Assembly: GCA_034336665.1 (NCBI GenBank)
Contig: CM067569.1
Location: 22,079,820-22,143,819, forward strand
Direction: 5' to 3'
Length of the DNA stretch: 64,000 nucleotides
Origin: Luscinia megarhynchos
Taxonomy: Eukaryota > Chordata > Aves > Passeriformes > Turdidae
Part shown: piece after piece, positions 11,501 through 25,750 of the stretch
Position numbering within the stretch: the first letter of the stretch is position 1
Layout: each line of letters begins with the position of its first letter
Notes under the pieces: generated by a model
Seen by the model: the letters and a program-made list of their open reading frames with translations, nothing else
Database searches by the model: none
What the model was told of the DNA's origin: nothing
Position numbers and translations under genes: made by a program

Positions 11501-14500
11501 TTGATGGATGGACAAAGCTGGGAACTGGGTGTGAGAATGGATGAGGGCAGAGGGGGAATTTAACACAGACAAACAGAATGAAAGACAGAGAGGAATTGCC
11601 TGCTAAAGTATTCCAGCACTCAGAGCCCACAGCAATTTACTTACTGCTAACCGAACACAGGAGGATTCTTTGCATCTTTGCAGATTTTCTTAGAATATAT
11701 GAAGAAACCAAGCAGAGAAGGAGCTAACAAATTCCTGTTAGTGCCTTTTATTGCCATCTCTTTCTCCTTTTCTCAAGATTCACTCACACTCAGTTAATTC
11801 AAACTGAGTACTTGATTATTTTCAATAAGTCCACACAGTATGCTAGAGAAAAATAAATTTTCTTTCCACAGTTGTTATTTTAATGTTTCCACTAAATTTA
11901 CTTTAATCAGTTATTGTTGCTTTTTCTGTCTTGAATAAAAATATTTTTTTCTCTTGCAAACTATACGCCTGCTGGAGGCAGGCATTTGGAAGCTGCTTTC
12001 AGATGCATAGTAATAATAAACCCATTATGTGCATTTTATTTTACTGAAGAAAAATCAGATGTTTTCCCACTGAAGTAGCTTCTTGGTACCACAATATTAT
12101 TGTCTGGATTTTAAGGAAAACAGACCTGTAGCTTTCGATTACTACCAGATTTTGTTTACATGAGAGGATCACAAGATAGTTTTTTTGTTATTTGAAGAAT
12201 AGGAATTACCCTACTGGAGCAAATCAGTAGGTCTTAATTTTATCCACTGTTTTAGTTTTAGAAATCAAATATCATTTCAGTGGAGAATGCAAATAGAAAT
12301 GAAGGTTTATATACAGCATACTGGGCAAAATATCTTCTGGTAGCATGGGGTGGGGTTGTGTTGGAATCCCTTGGATTCACATAGACACTTTGAAGAGCAT
12401 GGGTTGGCCCAAGCTGTTACTTCTCCTTCCACTCAGCAGATTATGAAAAAGCAGAATGCACTGTGCCAACAAGACATTTCCATGCAGTGCCCTGATGTGC
12501 TTTCAACTGGAGGAAAATGCAAGTCATCAGAGTAAAGAGAAACTGCTCCTCAGTTGTTGGCTTCAGCAGTATGTGGGGAAGCAGCTATTTACATAGTAAT
12601 ATAATGTGTTTAATTGAATTTTAAGAAATGTGATTTAGTCTTATGCATGTCAATGAATAAATTGCTATGAAGATAATTATAGTGTAGTGTTTTTACTGAT
12701 GAGCTTTCCAGAGTGCCCATGAAACACATAGCCTTCTTTAAACTGGAGAACTTGTCTTAATTAATAGTCTCTACATATTTCCATGGAATTATTTTGGGCT
12801 TGGAAAGATGCATGGAAATTACGTGGGAAAAATTGATGTTGTTCACACTGTACAATGCATTTGCTAATCTGTTTTTGAAGCCTGGCCGTGTACATTGGTT
12901 TCAGGATGTGGGCACTGGATGCATTCAGTGTCTTTGGAAGGTGTGGGGATTGCTGGTGGGAGCTGTTTCTGTCATCTACTGCTCCACTCTGTGGCCTCTC
13001 CTTAAGGGCTGGGGACAGTCAGGAGGAATAATTCTGGTCACTCTATGGAAGATGAGGTTATATAGCCCTTATGCAGTGTATAGTTACTTGATAGAAGATA
13101 CTTCCTCTCTTGGAGTAAAGGAATAATCTGTCTTTTAGAGCTTTTTGGTTAAGAACATTATGATTATGAAATATGACAAGTATGGGTGCTGTTTTTAGTG
13201 TAAGTAGCACCTGGTTTCCTAGGCCATAAGAGATTTTGATTTAGTTTACATATTTTGCATTTCCTTAGTTTTTAAAAGTAATTTAGCTAACATCAGGAGG
13301 TGATCTGCTGCATCCTCTGCTCTTGCAAAGAGACAGTGCTGCAGAAAGTTTCCCTAGGATAAGGGATTTAATCTTGTTTGGCATGAAATGGAATTCTATG
13401 GTAGAAAAACCCAAACTGCTGATCTGTAATTTCTCTACTTGTAATCTTCCATTTTCCTATTTTTTTTTTAAATTGAGAATAAAAATGAAAATGAAGATCA
13501 CGTAGTTTCATGTCACATGTTCTGGCTGTTTAGATATGTGATTTGTTTATTTATAGAAATATTTTTAGCTATAAATCAGAGCAGTAGAATTCTTGCTACT
13601 CTGAGTAAGTTTTTTTGGGAGCATTGTGTCAAATATTGCTGTACATACAACTATATTCAACCCTGATATAAGCCACCTATGCCTTGTCAGGAGTAGTCTC
13701 TGGGGTCTGTATATGAGAACAGTAATTAATTTCCTAGTTTACTTTTCTGGTAAGTATGTAAATAAAAAATGCTGTAATTCATTTACATAGGTAAGTGTGG
13801 TTAGAGACCTGTCCTTCTCAGGGTAACTGTGTTTTTGAGGGCCTACTTGAGTTATTTCATTGAGATGAATTTTTTAATGATGGCTCTTTTATGCAGGTTG
13901 AAGAGTCAATAATTTCTATGTTTAGCATGGAAACATATACCACATCTGATGTTTGCAGCAAATTTTTTGGCATCTTGCACATTTTATGTTATTTTTCTGT
14001 ATTTCTGTATTTCCACAAATACAAAGATATGATTTTCTTTTGGTCAGAGCTGCTGGTGAGAAGTAGTACATAGAGTTTTGTTGGCCCTGCATTCCAGTCT
14101 TTTTTTTTGGCAGTCATTTAGCACTAACTGCTAAAGCTAAACTAATTAACTAAAGAGATACCAAGAAAAATGTCCATTTCTTTTATAAAAATAGATAATT
14201 TGACAGCTTGAGAATAAGTACTGAAATCCTTTCTTCGTATTTTAGAAAGACCTTAAGTACATCTTAATAAGCTTTTCTTTAGTAAAATCATTATAATCCT
14301 GGAAAGTTGGTGTAATGATGTGCTGTGGTCATTCATAGGCAATGTGAAAAGACAGCTTTATCTATTCACTTCTGTACTGTCTCAGAGAATTTCCATGCCA
14401 GGCACTAAAGTACACAGGTGATTTGGGCATCTTCAAAATAGGCTTTTGGATGGAAAGTGAAAGACTCTTGGTGTTTGACTGCCTTTTTGACAAATCTGTA

Positions 14501-17374
14501 GCTATTTTGGAGGTAACTCATTAATTCTTCACCATGTTAGTTCCTGATTTACAATAATGAAATACCACTTTTCTTTCTAAGGAGGAATTTACACATCACA
14601 GCCAAATCACTTGGCTTTGTTAACATGCTGCAAATCATCCCTTGTAGTTAATGGGTTACTTTTAGGCCTGAATTTCTGGGTGTGCAGTCATTCATAATTG
14701 TTACATGTATGAACTCACAGAGACTTTGCTTTGTTACTGGGGCTCAAGTGGCATTTATGCCCCAGGTTTGAAATTTCAATTAAAGTATAAGAAAGGAAGG
14801 GGAAAAAAAAGAGGCGTGCTAGTACTTGACTTGTGTAGCAGTGATAATTTTCATATTGCATGTTTGAAATTTTTGTCATCTTGTTGATTTAAAAAAATCT
14901 TCAGGCACTGCAAATGAGTAGAGATAAATTATTCCCTTTTTATTGAAATTTTTACATTTCTTATTTATCCAGTCTGATGGCCTCTATTGCTTACCTTAAT
15001 TTTTATAAACAGTAATGTCAGTTACATTTCTTCCACATATGAAGAAAGCAGAAGTGTTTATAATAAATCTTAGTGTGGTATGTGTGCTATCATTTCCTTC
15101 ATTTGACCTTGGTGGAGCAGGCTGATGGGGCAGTGAAAAGTATGATATGAAAAATGAGTGAACAGAGCGAGGTGAGCAGTGAATCAGTCTTGTGTGTGAT
15201 TAGCTGTGAAAATCTCACAAACATGACTCTGAGTCACTTTTCTTCTTTCTTCCTCGCCTGTTTCCTCTCAAAGGTGTTTCTTTTCTGTGTGTATTAGTCA
15301 TGTAGAAGTTAACTAACAGAACAGAGGCTCTGTTTTAATACTAGTTGAGGGTTAGTGGTTTTAGGTGATGAGGACAGTGGGAAGTGCAGCATGTCTGAGG
15401 ATTAGCTATGGAAAAATCACGGTCCATTTAAATTTGTATAGATCTGTTGCTAAACAGTAGTAGTAGTCATTGCATCTCGTTTAAGGATGTGAATGTGACA
15501 CTGATTTCAACCTGGCACTGTAAATCTGCAATTATAACTGTAGACTCAGTGACTCATCATTGAGATTTTATTTGGCCATGTCAAATACTGTAAAAACAGA
15601 AGTCCATTACAATTAAAAAAATCTCATTTGAGGTATGCATATAGGCTATGCAAGTCTTTGACTTGCTAGAATACATTTTTTGTTTGTTCTTTTCGTGTTG
15701 TTTTTTCTGGGTGGTGTGTTTAAAATCCAGCTATCTGAATGGTCATTATTAGTTTTCTATAGAACAAAGATGAATTTAAATTTGGGAGTCATCTTGTCAG
15801 TGCAGAAATTTTAAACCTTCAAAGAGAGCTTACAAAACTTGTCTATGTTGAATACTGTACAGCCTCTGCTATTGCACTGAATATTGCAGCAGTTTCAAAC
15901 TGATACCATGACTATTGGGAGATACTTAGGAATTTTTTCTTGGGTAAAGCAATGGGAAAGGTTTTTGTATAGATAGATGAATTCTCATGAAATTTTGGTT
16001 TTGTACGAAATTTGAAAATTTAATGGTTTTTTCCATATTTGCCATTGGACTTAGATCACTTTTGTACCTTTTTGTATTAACATGACAAGATCACTTTGCT
16101 TAGCTGGTGCTGGGGCAGTTCCTTCTTGTGTGGGGCTGTCAGCTCTAACTCTGCCCTAAGGATTCTCTCTCGAGCACACAGCTGTGGTGGTGCCCATGGC
16201 TGCTCCAGGTGAGGGACCTGCTTGTCTTCCACAGTCCTGAGCAGGTATTGCACACCCCTGAGTGAATGCTTGCTTAGAAGTGCTTTCCTCTGCCTGACTT
16301 TGCCAGCTTGGGGCTGGGATTCCTTAAGGATCTCAGGAGTCTCAGTTCTTCCTTCTGGAGATGTGGAAGCATTTCCAGATGCATCTTGATTCACAAGATT
16401 TGATAACAAGCATACCTGTTACTCCAAATGTTGTACGTGTGTGTGTGGGATAATTTTTCTTTCCAGGCATTTCACTGTCTACATGAATTTTATTACTGAA
16501 AGTTAGAAATTGTCTCCCATTTAAAAATTAATGCCAATTTAGAGCAAGTGCATCCTCTGGACCCATCTCTCTCCTGGATTCTGTGTGGTTGGAGACCCTG
16601 GCACGTTCACCAGGCTGCACGGGAGTGATAGCCCTGGGGAAGGTGCCAGTGTCATCCAGGGGTGTGTGATCCCCTTGAAGGAGCTGGTTACACATTAACC
16701 CATCAGAAGCACTTCTGACAATGTAAGGTGTGGTTTGGACTTTGAGGTGTGGTGAGGCTAAGAGCACCTTTCTTTCCATGTATTTTGGGTAGTTTTTAAA
16801 GATGGGGATCCATACCCAAACAAAATATGTTTTTACTTTTAGGTGTAATGCCCTTTGTACAAAAGCACTGTGGCAAACCATAAAGGAGATGACCATTTTA
16901 TGAAGGGACATTATAAGCTGTAAATGATAACTGTTGAATCCATTTAGTGAAAGGGAATATTTTTGCTTCCTGATATTTTTATATCAGAATTGTGTAACTT
17001 CAAAACAGAAATCATGACGTGTTGTTAATTTGATTGCACTGAAAGAGACGTGGTTATACCCAGGAAACAGTGTATCTCTTGAATTTCCTAAAAATGGAGG
17101 AGTTGGTTATGGAGCTCTTTACCATTAATGTTGCTGAATACATGGGAATAGCCTGGAGAGCTGAGGTTTCTTCTAGCTGGCATCTGTTCCTCTGTATAAC
17201 ATCTTCCTTGGCTGAGTATTTATGAATCTGCTTTTTTCTATGGCAAAACAACTTTTTTTTTTAGTTTGTGTTTATGCACAGTGAACACGAATACATTTTT
17301 TATATTAGCTTGAATTTCAGCCTGATGTATCACCTCATTACCAGCTCCTGTTTTAGAAAATATTGAAAGACCTG
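11501..17374. other. AT-rich non-coding sequence, no genes
   Basis: Unique AT-rich sequence with chance open frames: 110 codons at 12794-13126 (+), 110 codons at 16077-16409 (-) and 127 codons at 16528-16911 (-). None shows a domain or a match to a family I know. The area at 16080-16720 is somewhat GC-richer, which explains the longer frames. An 11-base T run lies at 17254-17264. No interspersed repeat was recognised. Confidence 0.45.
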
Positions 17375-17470
17375 TCTTGGGGGGCACGGGAATTCATTTG
17401 TCAGCCATTAACCTGCATTATTAGCAGTCTCAAACAGGCCCATAAATGAAGTTATTTATAAATTATATTT
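17375..17470. promoter_or_regulatory. Candidate conserved non-coding segment
   Basis: A short block contains CATTAACC, ATTATTAGC and CATAAATGA words and a GAATTCATTTG start, and it has no frame or repeat. HOX/CDX-like CATAAA and TTTATA cores are present. The call is tentative and based on texture only. Confidence 0.22.
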
Positions 17471-17748
17471 TGATTGAAATATAACTTTTCAATCTTTTGG
17501 CACGACTCAAGTGTAGTAGTAGATTTAATTTGTTATTTTCTGGTAACTCAGGTAGGTGGAAGTATATTTGAAGAAAGCAGGGTATTTTCACTGAGGTCCA
17601 ATACTAAAAATAAAGCCATTTTCCATCCCTTCTCATCTCTCCATCTTTGTTTCCACCTTCCCAGCCCTCTTCCACCTAAAATCCCACCTGTCCCTTGCAA
17701 AGGCTTTTTTGGCATCTCTGCTAATGAGCTGATGCTGTCAAATTCATC

Positions 17749-17765
17749 TTTTTTTTTTTTTTTTT
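17749..17765 (+). repeat. Homopolymer T(17)
   Basis: Seventeen consecutive T residues are followed by AAGAG. No retrocopy or SINE body is visible on the minus strand beside it, so it is a simple homopolymer and probably length-variable. Confidence 0.9.
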
Positions 17766-18364
17766 AAGAGATTCAGAATCTATTCTGAGGTGAAATATAA
17801 GTGCTTTCAGACTGTATTCTTCTTGTAAAATATAACCTAGATCCTTTATGATGAAATAGGCACTTTAGAGGCACCTGGGCTTATCTTTCAGTTTTTCTGC
17901 TCAGCTCTGTTATGCACAAAGGTCTTTTTCTAGGTGACATATCATGTTGTATTCCAAAGTACACTTTCTTTTAATTTACAACTTAATTTTCAACCTAATT
18001 CAGAAGATTGATACTATAATGCTATTTGCAGAAGTATTGAAATGTCAGTAAGTTTTATTGTAGTAATAAAGAGAATTCCATATATCATGCACTCTATAGG
18101 GATCCTTGCTTTTTGCATAGATCTTCATAGCAACAACCAGTGGCTAAATGCTGGCAATCATTAATTTTTAAAGAAGACATGGTTATGATGAGTTGAGAAA
18201 TTAAGACCATGGTGAAGAATGAACTTTAATTTTTGACACTTTTTGTTAGAGGCTAAGAGGAGACAGAGGTAGACTGGGGGGAGGGCAGAGGGGAGCAGGA
18301 AGAAAAAAATTGCCCAAATCCCAGGTTCCTAATACTTAAATGCTGTCTGCTCGTAAAAGATTTC

Positions 18365-18560
18365 AGTCAGAGAGAGGCCATCTTCGAGCTTCTCTTAACA
18401 AATGGATATCAGTGGTCCATGAAATAATCAATGTCGATAATCCATCCTGGGGTCTGCCAATATGTTAATGGCTCTGCCGCATCCTTATTGCTACAAGGCC
18501 ATAAATCATCTCCCTACCAGAATGCTTAGCAGCCCAGGACTCAAACCCCTAGCCTGGAAT
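18365..18560. promoter_or_regulatory. Candidate conserved non-coding element
   Basis: The segment has balanced composition, retained CpGs (TTCGAG near 18384, GTCGAT near 18434, GCCGC near 18476) and closely packed AATCAAT, ATTAATGG-like and CATAAATCAT words of the kind bound by PBX/HOX and POU proteins. There is no frame and no repeat similarity. It is one of the better enhancer candidates here, by texture only. Confidence 0.35.
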
Positions 18561-20519
18561 AAAATGCTGTCTCTTAACAATTAATGTCTAAACATTTTGC
18601 AGCTTTGTGCCTTGATTGTTTTCAGATGCTAAAAATGTAAGTAGGACAGATTGTAAATCAATAAAACAATAAGACAAAGTGTTTTAATAATAGAAAGGCT
18701 TGAAGTAAATCATAGTTCTGTGTTTATTATTGCTTCAGAGGTTAGAAATAAATAGTACCAACTGGTAAAGGTTTAGTTAACAAGGAAAAATAAGTCTGGT
18801 ATTGACATTTTGGGCATACATTACATTTTCACTCCATAAGGTGAGGGAGATGGGGGCTAGCTTTATTATTTTCATTTTTAATATGTGTGAATAGGAGCTA
18901 AGACATGTTTGTATTTTTGAATTGTCATCCAATAGAAAGGAGATTTTTTTCTGCTCTGGGCAGTAATACATTAGTGATGTAGTTCTGCATCTGGAGGACA
19001 CCAGCACACAGTCACTGGTACAAATGGCTGTGCTGAACTGTTGGCAGTCACAAGGGGGTCTTAGCTAGAAAATGGAGTTGGATCCAACTGCTCTAACTTA
19101 TGTTAGTTTAAATCAGTTCAGTTTGCTATTAAAGGCAGCCTAAAATGTGATATTAAGTTGTTAGCTCTGTATTGTACAGACTTAGTTGTGTGCTGGGCTG
19201 AGCTTGGGCAGGTGGGTAACCCACAAACAACAGTGAGTGTGAGCATTTCTGTGCAAAGGGAGGAAGGCTGCTCTTGGCTCTACTTCTACTCTAGCTACAA
19301 GTTGAGACAAGGAATTATGGCCTTTCCATTCCAAGCATTAATACTGTTTATTTGCTCGTTTTTAAGTATTGAAAGTAAAACTCGATGTACAGTTATTTAA
19401 GTACAAATGTATTAATTATCATAAGTATGCTGAGTTTATGTAGTATAACATTAATGACTACCCATCAGGTGGTGAGCTGTTTTCAGTTGCAGGTAAAACT
19501 AGTATTTATAAATAAGCACTTAATGAGCTGAATATAGCTTTTCAGTGTTGATCTGCTCAGGTGCCAGCATCTCATTTCACACAGTACAGATTTAGTTCCC
19601 TTTATGTGTGTGTGCTATTAGCAATGTATTTTCATGTGAGATAAGATTGACTAAAAGAAGGTGCATTTATTTTGAGTATTGAGAGCCTTTTCAACCTAAT
19701 TTTTTGGTAATTCTTTAGTTTGTTGCCTATTTGCCAGGAATGGGATTTTGGCTGAAGCAAAGGTTTTGAAGTTAGTGTTTTTGTGGTAATACTGATCCAA
19801 CCAATGCAGTGGGTTGCATTTACATAAGGTTTTCTTCAGGCTGGGTCAGAGCTAGTTTGTTACTTTAAAAGCAAACACACCCTCCCACCCCCACTTCCCC
19901 AACTTTGTTTAGGTGAATGCAAGGAAGAAGACTAATAACAGTGGAAATGACAAGTGAGCTCATGGATTTCTTTCTTCCAAGAGCACTGATTTGCCTAGAA
20001 TTAAGCCATTTGATATGGTCATAGTTTATTTTGGTGCTCAGGATGTAAGGGCAGGAAGGAGCCAGAGAAACAGTGGCTCAGTATAGACAAAAAGACAATT
20101 AAAACTGATCTGTCTCTTACCAAGTGGCAACATCAGCCAGGATGGAAGTAATTTATTCAAAAAATTGTCCAAATGCATAAACTGCATTGATGTATGCTAT
20201 GGTGGTGGGACAGTGGAAAATGTGATAGTTGTTTCCGTTGTGTGAATTACTCAGGCAGGATGCCTTTGTGAAGTAAGGGGGTTTGTTTAATGTTCTGACA
20301 ACAATTTAGATCCTGTTATGGTTATTGCAGTGTAATGCAGTAGTAAAAATTGAACATGACACACCAGCAATTTATTATTTGTGTGTTTTTTAACCTTGAG
20401 TATCAGATTGTTTGTCCAAGCATATCCTTTTGATTTGCTATGAAATTTATTGTTGATAAAAACAATCAGATTTCCATTAGAAGCAAAAAAATTCATTTTT
20501 TCCCCCATGAACCATAGAT
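18561..20519. other. Non-coding sequence, no feature seen
   Basis: AT-rich unique sequence with only short chance frames on both strands. No repeat family, RNA gene or regulatory block was recognised. Confidence 0.45.
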
Positions 20520-20790
20520 TTAGAAAAAATCAAGCTCGGCTGCAGGACTTATGACAGGTAGGCTTATGACATTATATGGTAATTCAGCATGAAAGAATAA
20601 TTGTGACACTCTACTTGGTGCTGGAGTATAATCGTGCTGTGAGGTTCAATTCACTGAAAGGCCAAATTATCTTCAACTGCATTAGTCTGACAACCTATAA
20701 TGCTTTGCAGAGGCAATTTGTAGATGTTTCACAGAATGCCAGCAAACATGGCTTACCATTATGTTCCCCATTAACAAATTTGTGTAGAGG
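20520..20790. promoter_or_regulatory. Candidate conserved non-coding element
   Basis: The segment contains a GGTAATTCAGCATGAA word and AATAATTGTGACA, spaced like composite homeodomain and POU/bHLH sites. A + strand frame of 80 codons (20576-20818) happens to be open through it. The frame resembles no protein I know and has no splice-site context that would make it a clear exon, so I favour a regulatory or chance reading. Confidence 0.28.
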
Positions 20791-23700
20791 GAAAAAAGCA
20801 ACTTTTCCATTTTCTTAACTGTTTTTGAGCTCTGGCATACAGTAAATGTGTACTGGGTAATAATAGTGTATGTTTTGCTATTTGGTACTGGTTTTTAAAC
20901 CTACAAGGAACATTACAGTATAGATTAATTATTCAAAGGGTGCTTTTCCAGAAATATTTATATTTCTTTTTCATTTGAGCAGCAACGTCGTACCTTCTTT
21001 TGAAAGAATAATGTGGAATCCAAATGAAGGTAAAAAAAGCATGACATATTTTTGCTATCAACAGTAAGGAGCATGAACAACTTGGAAATGCTGCCATGTT
21101 GTAGCTTGGAGAGACTTGGAGCATGTGTGTGCTTTTTCTTTCTTGATCAAATGGGAGCTGTGGCTGTGAGAAAATGGCATGGCCTTGACTATCTCATGTG
21201 CACATCATCCATCTCTGCCATCCTGAATTTCTGAGCAGCTGTAGAAGGGTCTCTTTTGTTTGGAAGTTTTGCTTCCTTTTGAGTCATTGTATTTCCGAAC
21301 TTCTCATTGAAGCTGATTTCAGGTTGAGTGCTACTGTGCTGCCCAAGAGTGGAGCTCAGTGCTCGTGTGGCAGTGCAAGGTTCAGAATTTTGTGATCCTC
21401 ATCAGGATTTTATACCACTACGAAAGCGGATTATCTCTTTCAAGGTAGAAATGATGGAAAATGTATATACCTCAAGGTTTATATTGGGTAGTTTTTTAGT
21501 TGCTTAGAGTTTGTCATCCCTGTCTTGCAGTAGGAAGGATTCCCAAACATGAGCAGTGCAGGTGTGTTGATGAGTCTGCAGTGTGAGGTGGTGGAACACT
21601 GACCTATTTGGCTGCTTTACTGGTGAGCAAAATGGTCTCCAGTCACTCTGTAACTCAAAGACCAGAATGAATACAATGCAGTCATTTTTGTCCATCTCCC
21701 TCAAATATAGTTAAAGGAATAGGCTCAGCAGAGCTATCTTAAAAACTATGTCAAGAAGCTGATATGAATCTGCTTTTATTTAAACTCTGGTGTTGCTCTC
21801 TTGGTATCTCCTATTTGGCTCTCTTAAGAGTAGTTATTGCAATGTTCTTATAGTGTTCCAAATATTTTAATAATTTTATAGGTGAAAGGAGCTGATTTGC
21901 TTTCATTGTTTGTTTGCTGGCTTTTTTATTTTGGTGAGCAAAATGAGGATGGAAAAAAAAGCTGTTTCTGCAGAAGAGTATCTAAGTGATGTTTAAATTG
22001 AGAGGAAATAGAAGAATTGTGTTGGTACTTCATATCACTGAAGTTAACTCTATTGTAAAATACCAACTGTCTGCACAAGTCCTGGAGTAATATTTACTCA
22101 AGTCTAAAAACTGATTTTTGCCCTTTGCCATCCTCATAGTAAAATACAACCAAATGTCTGCCTCCACTACCTGGAGATAATTCTGGGAACTAATCTGACA
22201 ACATTTATAATTGCAGACTGAGTTTTAGGACTGCTCATAATTAAGCTATTGGACGAGTTTAGCTATTGAACCCAATGCTGACAAAATCATGTGTCTCATA
22301 TTGCACATTACATCTGCTGGATGCTGTTCTCCTTAGCATTTTCTGTGAAGGAATTAATCCAGGAAGGCAACTGAAAAATTGACAAGTCTTTGATTTTGAT
22401 TTTGAATCTGTGTCAGACAATAGTGCATTTTGGAGTTTCCAGGAAGGTGACATACTCCTTTCCTCTTGCTTGTAGTTAATAGCAAAGAGCGTTCAGCACC
22501 ACAATACCCAAAGGGAAGCGTTTGAGTGACTGCACAGGGAATGTGGATTGTTATCATTCCAGTCACAGGGCACTGCATGAAATCACAGGCTCTGTGCTCT
22601 TCAGTACTGCCACTCGAACATAGCAGCCACTGTTCCTCCTACACTGCTTTTATGGTGCATGTTATAACATTTTATTTAGTTGTGGTTCCCATGGTGTGTG
22701 AGGTTTTGGATTTTTTTAAGTACTAAGCTCTAAGTCTTTTGTTCAGGCAATGGAAAAAGTCGGGTGAATTTAAAAAATATGTTCTATTAGAAAGTTTTTC
22801 ACAGAAAAGTGGGGCTTGATATAAATCTGTGTCAGTGTGTTGGGTCCTTAGACATTTAGAAAAGACACTTTGTTAAAAGAGGAGGAATTAGCCCTGAACT
22901 AAAGGAAGTTGCTTTTAATTTTTATTGGAAAGGCTTGAAGGAAAGGATGGAACATCAGGTAAGAGGGGCATTGCATAATTTTATAATGGGAAAGGGCTTT
23001 TACATAGGAAAAAATATCATGTAACATTATTTTTGCAGACTATGGAGTCCCAGTTGTATAGTTAAGGACATGCTGCAGCATTAATGTTTACGCATAATGC
23101 TTTGCAAGTAATTTAGACTGAACTGCCACTGACTTACTTAACATTTATAGGTCAGCCACCTGCAGAAAGGGCATGTAGGTAGATTATTGTTGACTTTATG
23201 GTTATGGAAGGTACCTAATCAGTGAGCATGCTGGGAAATAACTTGTTATGCCTGGATAACTCGAACACCAGGCCCTACAATTTCTTATGGGCACGAGGTA
23301 GCACAGTAATTTCTCATGACCAAGGCCCCTGCTGAGGGGGGAGGTGGCATGTGGTGGGGATAACTGGTTTAAAAAGGGGGAGGAGGGGTGACTGCAAGAT
23401 TTCAGAAGTGCAAGTGCAAAAATCAAATAATTTAATCTTCCTTTGCCAAACATACCATAGCATTTGCAGTGACGTTGTTGACTCAAAAAGCAAATGTACT
23501 AATTGTGTACTGGGAGAACAGAGCAGTCACCTTCTGGCTGCTGCATGCTTTGCAGTTATTCACTGGAGCCTTATGAGATATCTGCTCTTGCCTGCACTGA
23601 CACAAATATTTTTTTCCTTGATCATTTTTAGCTAGAGAATCACTCTGGCTTTAAAAAATTTTGTAGCAAAGTATTTGAAGACTAATTGTTTTCTGCTTTG

Positions 23701-25334
23701 CTCCTGCTTTTTTCCCCTGTTACTTGTCTCCACACAGGTACATGTACTCCCTTGTGTGCCAATTGACAACTTTTACCTTTTAAAGTTCACAGTAAAAGTC
23801 ATAGACTAGAATGCATAATGAATCAATTTGCTTAATTTGGTTTGGGCCCTTGGGTTGTAGTGCAGCATCACTGCTAGTATTCATGTAGCTATCTTGATTC
23901 TGATGTTCCTGCCATCAGGGCTGGAGGGAATTGAGCTGCTTTGTTTACTTAAAAACAGGGCTCCCAGTTGAAGTCTAGAGCATCCGGATTTATCTGTCCA
24001 CTTCAGTCCTGTGTGCTGGGCCTGGGGATTCTTCTCTCACAGATGTGAATGTCTAGAAGACTTCAGTTACTGTTGATCATTAATTACAGCTTTTTTCACC
24101 TTGATTGTTTTCTGTTTTCAGATCTGCATGTTTGCTCATGTATTACCTATAAATAAACACAGCATGTACAGAGTAAACTTGAACATATCTTAAAGCTTTT
24201 GCATTTATTACATTTGAAAGCATGAAAAATTCATCTTTCCTCCTCTTCAGCTCTGTTCACACACAGTATTTTTTGCATACAGCTGTACATATGTGTGCTA
24301 ATATATGTAGTATATTCTTTTATAGCAAAATATGCTTTATCAGCATAACAGTAGAGGGAAAATATTAAAAAGGATTGCAGTGAATTATTTACATATCAAA
24401 GAGTGGTAAACTGTAGGATATATACTTTTCACAGTTAGTTTCTTTCATGTTTATACTGTATTGGCTTTGAAAATGATAGTTGGATGAGTTGTGTAAAGCA
24501 GTATAATTTAATGAGATTTTTTACAAAACTCACGTTTTTTAGCTGATGGTGTCACATTATCAAAAACATTCTGAATATTTTAATGAACAAATTTGTTTTC
24601 TGGAATTTCAGATTCTTATTTTTTTCTGTGGAGAGAAAATATGCTTAGACTCCTAATGCTTGGCATACTCTATGCTTAGAGTCCTCTAACAATGACATGC
24701 AAGTGTATGACTTCTCATGTGTCAAAGCATAAAAAGCAAAAATAAGTGGGTTGGTCAGACATAAAATGACTGACAAGCAAGACAGAGGACATCTCTACAG
24801 CTGTAGGATTGCTGAGTGGAGGATGACCACAACTAAATTGTTACTGAACAATACCTTACTGGATAAAGTTGTGGAAAGACCACTGAGACTCCTGTTAAGA
24901 TGTTTTGGAATAATTTAATCAGCAAGTGCTCTGAATTACAGTTCTGAAATTAATGTTACTCTCCAGCAGAATTTTTAGGTGCTTTTTTGCCAAGAAGAAA
25001 CTAGGATATCATAAGCACTGATAAAAGCATTCCAGTTGGGAGCCAAGTCCCAAGAAAATGTTTTTGTCATTGTGCAATACCTATCAAAAGCTGTTTTGAC
25101 TTTCTAGCAGGATTTTCTTCCGGGTGTCTTCCCCTACTTGACTTGTTTTACTTAAAGGATTGGGTTACAAAGGAGTTGTTTAAATTTTAGACTTAGTTAA
25201 TCAAGACCTTAGAATACTAAGAAGGTAATTTAAATTTCTTAATATTTTAAACATTGTTTGTTAAGAAAGAAAAGTAAAGCAGAATAATTAAGAATTTTAA
25301 TTTTGTTTTGTTTTGGTATTGTTGAGGGTGGGTA
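20791..25334. other. Non-coding sequence, no genes or clear repeats
   Basis: About 4.5 kb of AT-rich unique DNA. Frames up to 94 codons occur on both strands around 23200-23640, over a locally GC-richer patch with G-runs at about 23336-23392. No family similarity was seen. The six bases at 25335-25340 that follow are the left copy of a target-site duplication. Confidence 0.45.
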
Positions 25335-25340
25335 GGCCAA
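25335..25340 (+). repeat. Target-site duplication, left copy (GGCCAA)
   Basis: GGCCAA lies immediately before the TG that starts the LTR and is repeated exactly at 25994-25999, immediately after the terminal CA. A 6-bp duplication is characteristic of class II (ERVK/betaretrovirus-like) integrases; ERVL elements usually make 5 bp. Confidence 0.88.
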
Positions 25341-25609
25341 TGTGGGGGTCCAGGGAGTCCCTCTGGACCTTCCAGGAGAGCGGAGACCCCCCTGTCCAAC
25401 CCCTGAGAGACCCCCGAGCGAGGCCAGGGGGGTCAGAGAGCTGGATTCAGCTCCTCAGGGACATTTGCTTTCCTGCAGAGGAGAAATGCGACCTTTGAGA
25501 GTAACTAGGGTCTGAATTATATATTTAACATGTAGAAAATGTGGTTTTTAGGATTGTTTATATTATCAGTCACAAAGCCAAGATGGAGAATTTGGGGTGT
25601 GGTGTCTTT

Positions 25610-25628
25610 TTTCTTCTTCTTCTTCTTC
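25610..25628 (+). repeat. (TTC)n microsatellite inside the LTR U3
   Basis: Six tandem TTC units lie within a longer pyrimidine stretch (25605-25633). Because it sits inside U3, it may be part of the LTR consensus and not a later expansion. Confidence 0.75.
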
Positions 25629-25750
25629 CCCTCCATGTTGGTGTGGGATGCTGGGAATCACAGATTGGTTGGGGACAAAACTAGACATAGTAATAAAACT
25701 TTGTAGTATTGGAATATTATTGTAAACATAGAATCACGTGTAGCATAGAG

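Noticed and set aside
11133..11630. Longest open frame in the window, minus strand, 165 codons
   Set aside because: It coincides with the CpG-rich, C/T-rich islet where stop codons are rare. The product is low complexity (Ser, Pro, Ala, Arg) with no domain, and an overlapping frame on the other strand is also open.
12794..13126. 110-codon + strand frame
   Set aside because: No domain or family resemblance; length is within what chance gives over 64 kb in six frames.
16077..16911. Two neighbouring minus-strand frames (110 and 127 codons), possible broken gene
   Set aside because: They do not resemble each other or any protein I know, no plausible exon-intron signals join them, and the region is simply less AT-rich.
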